A DNA stretch of 64,000 nt from Lycium barbarum. Lineage: Eukaryota > Streptophyta > Magnoliopsida > Solanales > Solanaceae. Positions 57,800 to 64,000 of the stretch are shown in pieces. Both the position numbers and the translations under genes were made by a program. The notes under the pieces are model-generated. The model ran no database searches and had not been told where the DNA came from. It worked only from the letters and a program-made list of their open reading frames with translations. How positions within the stretch are numbered: position 1 is the first letter of the stretch; each line of letters starts with the position of its first letter. The stretch is taken from positions 20,941,885 to 21,005,884 of the forward strand of contig NC_083337.1 in the NCBI RefSeq assembly GCF_019175385.1, read 5' to 3'.

Positions 57800-59941
57800 T
57801 CAAATCTTGGCATCTCCGTGAGCAGGTAAAGGATTGTTGACCACATTGGGCTTAGCTTCAGCGAGCTGGATTACTCCTTCCTTAATCAGGACTTCGATTT
57901 TGTTTTTAAGCCCATAGCAATCTTCAGTGGCGTGCCAAACAACTCCAGAGTGGTATGCACAGCGTTTGGAACCATCAAACCATTTTGGGATAGGCTCGGG
58001 AATTTTTCCCTCGATTGGTTGTATTATGCCTGCTGCTTTCATTCTTTCGAACAATTGAGCCAAGGGTTCAGCGATCTGAGTGTAATTACGGGTGTTTTTG
58101 GTGTCAGGGTTTGGACGGGCTCTAGGTATAGTATGTGGTCGATTTTGGTAAGCTGGAGCTTGGTTGGGTTTATATGGACGTGGGTTTTGATGTGGAGGTG
58201 CTCGGGGTTGGTAGTAGTTAGCTTGGGTGTTGTAGACAGGGTAAGGAGATAGTGGAGCTTGGTAGGGTTCAGGGTAGTGGTAAGGGTAGAAAGGTTGTTG
58301 TGGGTGGCTAAAGTATGGAATGGCTTGGCTCGGCTTATGCCCTTGGATGTTCATGACTGCAGCGACATCTTCCTTCTTCTTTTTAACCCCGTTGATAGAA
58401 CCAGATTGAATAGCTTTGTTTATTGCTTGTAAAGCAATAAGATCCTGAATTTTCCCCGATTTGATTCCTTCTTCTAAGGCTTCTCCCATTCGGACAACTT
58501 CTGTGAATTTTTGTCCCATCATACCTATCATTTTCTCGTAAAATATGCCAGCCTGGCATTCAATGAAGGTAGCAGTCATTTCTCTATCATTCATCGGAGG
58601 TTGAACCCTGGCCGCTTCTGATCTCCAACGTAACGCATACTCGCGGAATGTCTCAGCTACTTTCTTGGTTAACTTAGTCATGTAGACTCTATCCGGCGTG
58701 ATATCGGTGTTAAAACTGAACCTGTCCATAAAGTCTTGCGCCATGTCACTCCAACCACGCCATTTACGGACATCCTGTTGTGTATACCAAGTAAGTGCTT
58801 CGCCAGATAAGCTTCTTATGAAGAGTTTCATTCTGATGTTCTGGTCTCTACCTACTCCAACCAGTTTGTCACAATAAGCCCTTAAGTGTGTATGAGGGTC
58901 GACTGTTCCATTGAATGTATCAAATTTCGGTGGTTTGTAGCCTACGGGTAAATCAACGTCAGGTTGAACACAGAGATCTTCGTATTCTACACTCTTGGTT
59001 CCCCTAGCAACTTGAAGGTTTCTCATTGCTTCTTTGAGACTGTGGATCTCTTTTAGCAATATGTTTTCTGCCCCTGCCTTTGCATCATTTTCCATTTCTT
59101 CGTATTGATCTACCTCGGGTTGGAACCTGACCGTTATGGGATTGGTAAAGGCTTGTGTTTCTGCGGCATATACCGGAGGAACGCATTGTGCATTAGGGGT
59201 GACAAAGTGTGCCCCGTGTATATGCTGGGTTGGATAAGTTTGGGCGATGGGAGTGTTTTGGACCGGAGGTGGTGTGTTATAAGTGGTGTTTGTAGGTGTT
59301 TGATTTGGTGGGTTTAGAGGAGTGGTTGTGGGTAGTGGATTAGTGTTGGTGGGCAAAGGAACATAGGGAGTGTGCACTAGCGATTGACTTGGTGGGTTGA
59401 TGGGTGGTGGATTATGAGTAGCATAGGTAGTGTAAGTGGGTGGTTGATTTTGTGGAGGAGTATAGCTAGTGTAAGTGGGTGGTTGACTTTGTGGGGGAGT
59501 ATAGGCGGATGATAGATTTGGTGGATTTGCGGGGGTGATCGGAGGTAAGTTGTTGTTGGTAGGTGCATTGTTTTGGGGAGGAAAATGCTCAGGAACTGGA
59601 GATTCGAGTGATGGGAAACGAGGTGGGTCTGGTGCAGTATTTCTAGGTTCAGGAGGTGAATTTTGGAGTGTGATGGATAAATTGGTCAAGTCCCTAACCC
59701 GATTTAGTTCTCCACGTAGATTCTCAATTTCTTGAGTCAGGCGGGCGATATGTTCATCCCGTTGAATAGCAGTTCCATGTTCGGAAGTTTCAGGCGGATT
59801 GCTAGCGATCACGAGGTTTTCTACACCAGTTGGAACAGATGCGGCCGGATCAGACATAGTAATTTCATTTCCTTGGACAGCCCAACTACGTTCAGGTAAC
59901 GATGACGTCTTTGACCTCGTGATGTAAGGATGGTCGGCCAT
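57800..59941 (-). CDS. gag: Gag polyprotein of element D, intact (713 aa)
   Basis: Structural protein expected to form virus-like particles and package element RNA in the cytoplasm. The N-terminus is MADHPYITRSKTSSLPERSW. A coiled-coil stretch (ARLTQEIENLRGELNRVRDL) lies at about 70-90, a long proline/asparagine-rich linker at about 95-260, and a second helix (LLKEIHSLKEAMRNLQ) near 295. The Retrotrans_gag core runs from about 330 to 485 (FDTFNGTVDPHTHLRAYCDK, WTWY-type helix as GEALTWYTQQDV, MDRFSFNTDI, FREYALRWRSEAARVQPP). Near 660-675 CAYHSGVVWHATEDC forms an unusual C/H knuckle, the same type as in element F. No pol follows in any frame. The start at 59941 is the first ATG after the leader. 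Fully open with no stop, consistent with a recent insertion. Confidence 0.93.
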   Translation of the reverse strand: MADHPYITRSKTSSLPERSWAVQGNEITMSDPAASVPTGVENLVIASNPPETSEHGTAIQRDEHIARLTQEIENLRGELNRVRDLTNLSITLQNSPPEPRNTAPDPPRFPSLESPVPEHFPPQNNAPTNNNLPPITPANPPNLSSAYTPPQSQPPTYTSYTPPQNQPPTYTTYATHNPPPINPPSQSLVHTPYVPLPTNTNPLPTTTPLNPPNQTPTNTTYNTPPPVQNTPIAQTYPTQHIHGAHFVTPNAQCVPPVYAAETQAFTNPITVRFQPEVDQYEEMENDAKAGAENILLKEIHSLKEAMRNLQVARGTKSVEYEDLCVQPDVDLPVGYKPPKFDTFNGTVDPHTHLRAYCDKLVGVGRDQNIRMKLFIRSLSGEALTWYTQQDVRKWRGWSDMAQDFMDRFSFNTDITPDRVYMTKLTKKVAETFREYALRWRSEAARVQPPMNDREMTATFIECQAGIFYEKMIGMMGQKFTEVVRMGEALEEGIKSGKIQDLIALQAINKAIQSGSINGVKKKKEDVAAVMNIQGHKPSQAIPYFSHPQQPFYPYHYPEPYQAPLSPYPVYNTQANYYQPRAPPHQNPRPYKPNQAPAYQNRPHTIPRARPNPDTKNTRNYTQIAEPLAQLFERMKAAGIIQPIEGKIPEPIPKWFDGSKRCAYHSGVVWHATEDCYGLKNKIEVLIKEGVIQLAEAKPNVVNNPLPAHGDAKI

Positions 59942-61060
59942 CGAGCGTCAACACGAATCAACTCTCTGTTCAGGAATAATATAAAATAGACATACAGTAT
60001 AAACGATGTTAATGAACATATCTAGGTAAAGTCATGGTCACGTAAAGTCGAGTAAGGCATGTAGCGAATAATTTATCAAGTAAAGTCAAATAAGTTATCA
60101 AACAAATGTAAACGATTATATCAAAACAACTAGCACGTCCTAATATGCATGTGACCTCTTTGCGCCAGAGGTGGGCCTAACGTTGTTTAAAGGATAAAAT
60201 GTGCCATAATATGTCATCCCGTTGCTTTGATTATTTAAACAAATTCTATTTCCCCAACAATAAAGTACAAAAGTAATGTAACGTTTATTACATGTCAAAT
60301 GAATACAACATAAAGTGTTTCCTAATCTAAATTAAGTGAATACAATTTCCTATGTCTAAATCTCAGCCCCGCTTTTGTGATGTCATTGATCTTCGTCATT
60401 CATTGTACTCCAATGCAAATCCATACCTGTCATAGAAACGTTAATCATCCTTCCCTCCTAAAGTTTAATTAATTAAAGCAAATAGTCAATATTTAGGCAC
60501 AGTTATCCTTCAAACATGCACATAAAGTATGATTGGTGTCACTTGGGGTTGTGAACCCGCTTGGACGTTTGGGTAAAGTCATCTAATGGATTTAATGCAC
60601 CAAGGGTATTAAACCTCCTAGGTCATGAAATGTATGCTCTTAATAAAGGGTGTTGGTTTAGCTCTATCTTAGGCTGACTAAGAGTTGGCTTCCTATGACA
60701 CAAGGTTCCCCCAAGCGGACAACTTGGGAGTGGAAAGTCCGTGGCCGTCGACTGCACCGCTGATCGACTAAATCCACAAGATCAATCCAACTAAAGGGGT
60801 AATTTAGTAGTGAACGGGCGCGAACCGCGAAGCCGTTTTGAGTGTGTGAATATGTGTGAGTTTTCCAGGAGTGGAAGAAATATGAACGGAATGACAGTTT
60901 ATCAAAGCAGTAACACATAAACAGTTTATATCAAACAAACAGAATATATCAAGCAAACAAATAATAGCATGTAAAAACAGTTAACAAATGATAAAGTAAT
61001 TTCAAATAAGCACACAAAGCCTATTTAAACTAAGTCCGTTATGGTTAGAACCTAAGTGAT
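59942..61060 (-). other. 5' leader of element D
   Basis: About 1.1 kb noncoding leader between primer site and gag, similar in arrangement to the F leader. I see no ORF with coding character. It would hold the packaging signal. Confidence 0.55.
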
Positions 61061-61078
61061 TCCCCAGCGGAGTCGCCA
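61061..61078 (-). other. Primer binding site of element D
   Basis: Minus strand TGGCGACTCCGCTGGGGA, three bases from the LTR end. The Ogre/Tat-like type; the tRNA was not verified. Confidence 0.85.
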
Positions 61079-61081
61079 AGC

Positions 61082-63877
61082 TGTCACACCCCATTTTTTT
61101 TACCCGGGAGGTTAAAGTAGAAGTATGACGTATTGGAGATTCCTGTTTTTTGTTGGTTTGTTAAGGAGTCGCCACCTAATTATTTATGGTGAATTAGGAC
61201 ACCTAAATTTTATTAAAGTTATGTTTAAAGTTAACTCTGTTTAAGGTCTGCGAAACTTAAGATTCTAGGTAAGGGTTCAATTAGTCTAAAGGGAAGGTAT
61301 TAGGCACCCTTTAAGACCCATTAACAATGGTTGACTGACCGGACTTAAATTAATCGAAAGCCATGTTAAATACAAGTGATAACCCACAAAGTAATTTGGT
61401 TAATTATAAAACAAAGAGAGAATTAATATTTTAATAATGAAAACCAGTAGGCTACTTTATATTAATACCCTATCGATACATTTGAAGATAATGTTAGGAG
61501 TTGAGACAATTTTACATTTTGAACTCAAGTATCAAGAATGGAAAAAACAAGTAACCAGTGTATTAAAAATCTGATTTTGCATGGAAAATTAATTCCCTCA
61601 TTTGAAAATATTATCGACGACACTTCTTAGTTCTTATGAAAAATGCAAGCCTCTCGTTATGAAAGAGACTTGCGAAATATTGGAGGAAACTTGGATAAAC
61701 TCTTGTGTATATCTAACATAACACCCTCCGTATTAATCACTCTTTATTTTAAATGCCCTGTTCTATATTATAAAAAGTATTTCAGTTATTGCTTACGGAT
61801 GAGAAATTCTGAATAATACTCTAGTAATTAATCTCACGGCCATTTTGAGTTTTAGAAGAAAAGGGAAAGCAATAAACACATAATTAAGGACAAAACGGTT
61901 AGTCACACCAACACAAGTAAATAAAACAAACGAAAATAAGTGAGATGATTCAATGGTTGTGTTCGGCTTCTATGGAAGGACAAAATAACCTCTGTGATTG
62001 AATGTTTGAGAGACGAGAAAGGATATGCGGATTTCGTGCAGTAATAACGTCGTTGAGTTTCAAAGAGGAAAACTCTTCGGCTCCGGTGTGTCATGCAAGA
62101 TAAAGAGAAGAAAATAAAAGATTAGTGAGGATAAACCAAACCTTAAATGTATATACAATACCAAGGATAAATGAAATATAGAATACTTTCCATAGGCATG
62201 CTTTCTAGTGAAAGGGAATTTTTACTTAAAGAAGGGACTAAATGAATATGTTAACGTACAATGGCTAATCCATAAAATATTCAAAGTTAAACCTTTTAAA
62301 CATAACAGAATAAGACAAATCCAAATCTTGATGCACAATGCACATATACTTCTCATTTTATAATACTTTAACTTAGCATATAGCATACCACAGTCACCTC
62401 TCATTAAACAAATATAGAACTCACGAGCATTTCGTCAAACATTTATCATTCATGTTTCAGGATTAACATATCCAAAAGTATGACCTTAAACTCAACTCGC
62501 TGAACATGATTTTGCCAACATCCAGGAACACAACACGTCTAAACCAGAGTTTCTTCTTAAAGCTTCGACATACATGGTTTAATAATGGCATAAAACAGAA
62601 CTTAAATTAACCAAGTAAAATGATTGTCATGTTCACTAGGATTTATCCATTAATCTATAAGGAAGGACTTAGTCTCAAAGAAAGGAGGAAACGAGTAAAA
62701 TGATTGGATTTACCTCTTGTTGGTGCAGTGAACGGGGCGTTGACGGCCTCGAATCTACTCACTCGTTATGAAATAAATTTGAAACTCAAGTCAGAAAAAT
62801 TAGGATACTCTGTTGTGGTTAAAGTTCTTTTGGCCGAGCAGTGACGAGAGTTGATCGAGTCGTTGAAACCGAAAAAGAGAAATTCCCAGCCAGGCTCAGA
62901 CAGAAACCTCAACAAAACCCAACCCTTTTTGGTCAAATCGGAGTTGACAGGCCCTCAAAATCAACGGATGGCCAGCGATAATTGTGGTTATATGACTGGA
63001 TTTGAAGCTGGATTTTAAGGTGAAAAAAAAGGTGTTGTTGACAGATATGGACGACAAGGGGTTGTTGGCGATGTTTTTTTTGAGGTGAACTGTCGCTGGT
63101 TCAGCTAATCACGTTCATGGTGACTTTTATGATGTTCATAATGGAGTTCCAGTCCCTTCCTTGATTTTTGTTGTGCTGTGTCGTGTGTGTATATAAATAT
63201 GGAGTGAGTAAAGTGATGCTATATGGATCTATATGAATGAGGAAGCTATTTGTTATTCATGGCCGAAGGCATAAGATGGTGTATTATGACCATTAAAGAT
63301 GAGCTCCCCCCTTTGTTTGTGTCGTGTCTGTTTCTTATATAATGAGGCTCTTAGTTTTCTTTAGGGTTTAAGGAAATGAATTAAAGAATTATGGATTGGG
63401 TTGAGTAAAAGATGGGCTGCTGCATTTTGGGCGAAAATGGGCCAATTGGGCTGGTCTGTTGGGTATTTTAGTTGGGTTGAAAATGTGGGTTGGGTATTAA
63501 AATGTGGGTTGTTTATTTGGGTAGGGAAATAATATTGTATTTTTATTTTGGGCCATTAATTTGGCTGAAAAATATTGGTCCTTCCCCCGCTATTTTAATT
63601 ATTTTTGGGCTTCTAATTTAATAAATGGTATAATATATATTATGTAAAGACAATAAATGTAGAAAAATAAATATTTTGCAAAGTGTTGTCTTGTAATTAA
63701 TTTAACGATTCCAAACCCGAAAATGAAACGATGACGAACATTTAAAATTTGTGATAAAGTAATGCTCGTAATGTTTAAAAATAAGAGTAGTGAAAATAAA
63801 GTATTTAGTTCGTCATTAAATTTAGAAGCCCGAGTAAATAAAATTAAATAAAGGAGGGACAAAATTGGGTGTCAACA
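61082..63877 (-). repeat. Right (5') LTR of element D (2,796 bp)
   Basis: Near-identical to 51986-54780. The differences seen are a T-run of 8 against 7 near 61094, T/G at about 62073 (gaaaactcttc against gaaaacgcttc), A/C at about 62166 (aaggata against aaggcta) and G/A near 63082. The TATATAAG box (minus) is at 63334-63341 and TGGGCY words lie at 63413-63450. Confidence 0.95.
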
Positions 63878-63882
63878 TAGGC

Positions 63883-64000
63883 ACCTCTTCATAAGTTAGC
63901 CTTTCTGTTATCTACACATCGCCTATCGGGACAATCCTTGTGGGATCTCCAACACACTTGCGGAGCATCGAAACATGAAAGACTGGATGGACTGATTCAA
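63883..64000 (-). pseudogene. pol C-terminus of element C, proximal part
   Basis: Minus-strand reading gives VFHVSMLRKCVGDP, then acidic/aliphatic residues, one in-frame TAG, and ERLTYEEVPIAILD leading into the D insertion point. This is the 'VFHVSMLRK' segment that closes gypsy integrase. It shows that D split one pol gene with only the 5-bp duplication. Confidence 0.8.

Larger units (their letters stand above)
51986..63877 (-). mobile_element. Element D: young, gag-only Ogre/Tat-like retrotransposon (11.9 kb)
   Basis: Complete structure with two LTRs of 2,795 and 2,796 bp, a perfect 5-bp target duplication, a primer site, an intact 713-codon gag and a polypurine tract. Protease, RT, RNase H and integrase are absent, so pol must have come from another element. 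By eye the LTRs differ by three substitutions and one T-run length change, so insertion was very recent. The internal 3' region holds hierarchical tandem repeats. Confidence 0.93.
49128..64000 (-). mobile_element. Element C: gypsy-type retrotransposon, only 3' end in window, split by D
   Basis: Its 3' LTR (49128-51594) lies at the left, so the element is on the minus strand and its 5' part lies beyond 64000. The pol C-terminus is visible on both sides of element D (51814-51985 and 63883-64000). C inserted into the pol end of B; the expected target duplication is ctacc (49123-49127). Confidence 0.8.

Overview
The window looks like heterochromatic or gene-poor plant nuclear DNA, most likely from a Solanaceae genome. 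That is inferred from the style of the Ty3/gypsy LTR ends, from a tail resembling Solanaceae SINE/non-LTR elements, and from the retroelement proteins. I see no intact host gene, tRNA, rRNA or CRISPR array. Almost everything is LTR retrotransposon sequence nested several layers deep, plus one clear hAT-type DNA element, a MITE-like inverted repeat and a large inverted duplication.

Layout, left to right. (1) 1-16945: element F, an Ogre/Tat-like Ty3/gypsy element on the minus strand. It has a gag/protease remnant (1-875), a broken DUF7745-like ORF1 (9250 down to 1339) and a very long 5' LTR (9855-16945). A separate LTR-like insert (10798 to about 13060) lies inside that LTR. Element G (2434-8754, plus strand) sits inside ORF1. 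G is a complete, non-autonomous Athila-like element with 1.39-kb LTRs, a 5-bp target duplication (aaagc), a tRNA-Asp-type primer site and a 420-codon acidic coiled-coil ORF. (2) 16946-24210: element E, minus strand and non-autonomous. Its left LTR was split by F. Inside it an antisense pseudogene encodes a plant-transposon-protein-like polypeptide. (3) 24211-30708: element A, plus strand, with a 5' LTR, gag, protease and RT, then a deletion straight into an LTR remnant. (4) 30709-39425: low-coding, AT-rich DNA with LTR debris, an inverted duplication (32675-34770), an hAT element with an 8-bp target duplication (35641-36971), a MITE-like element (37174-37952) and a SINE/non-LTR tail. (5) 39426-49127: element B, plus strand, a decayed gypsy element with a solo LTR (42998-45922) inside gag. 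(6) 49128 to beyond the end: element C, minus strand, which inserted into B. Only its 3' LTR and the pol C-terminus are visible. (7) 51986-63877: element D, minus strand, 11.9 kb, inserted in the pol end of C with a taggc duplication. Its 2.8-kb LTRs are almost identical. It carries an intact 713-codon gag and no pol.

Relative ages follow from nesting. G is younger than F, F is younger than E, A is younger than E, and D is younger than C, which is younger than B. D is the most recent. G LTRs differ by about 2 percent by eye, D LTRs by about 0.1 percent.

The most unusual pattern is regulatory. Several unrelated LTRs each carry a private cluster of short GC-rich repeated or palindromic words in U3, in some cases just upstream of a TATA box. 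In G and E the same word set recurs in the internal region, kilobases from the LTR. Coordinates come from reading by eye; LTR ends backed by target duplications are exact, other boundaries are approximate.
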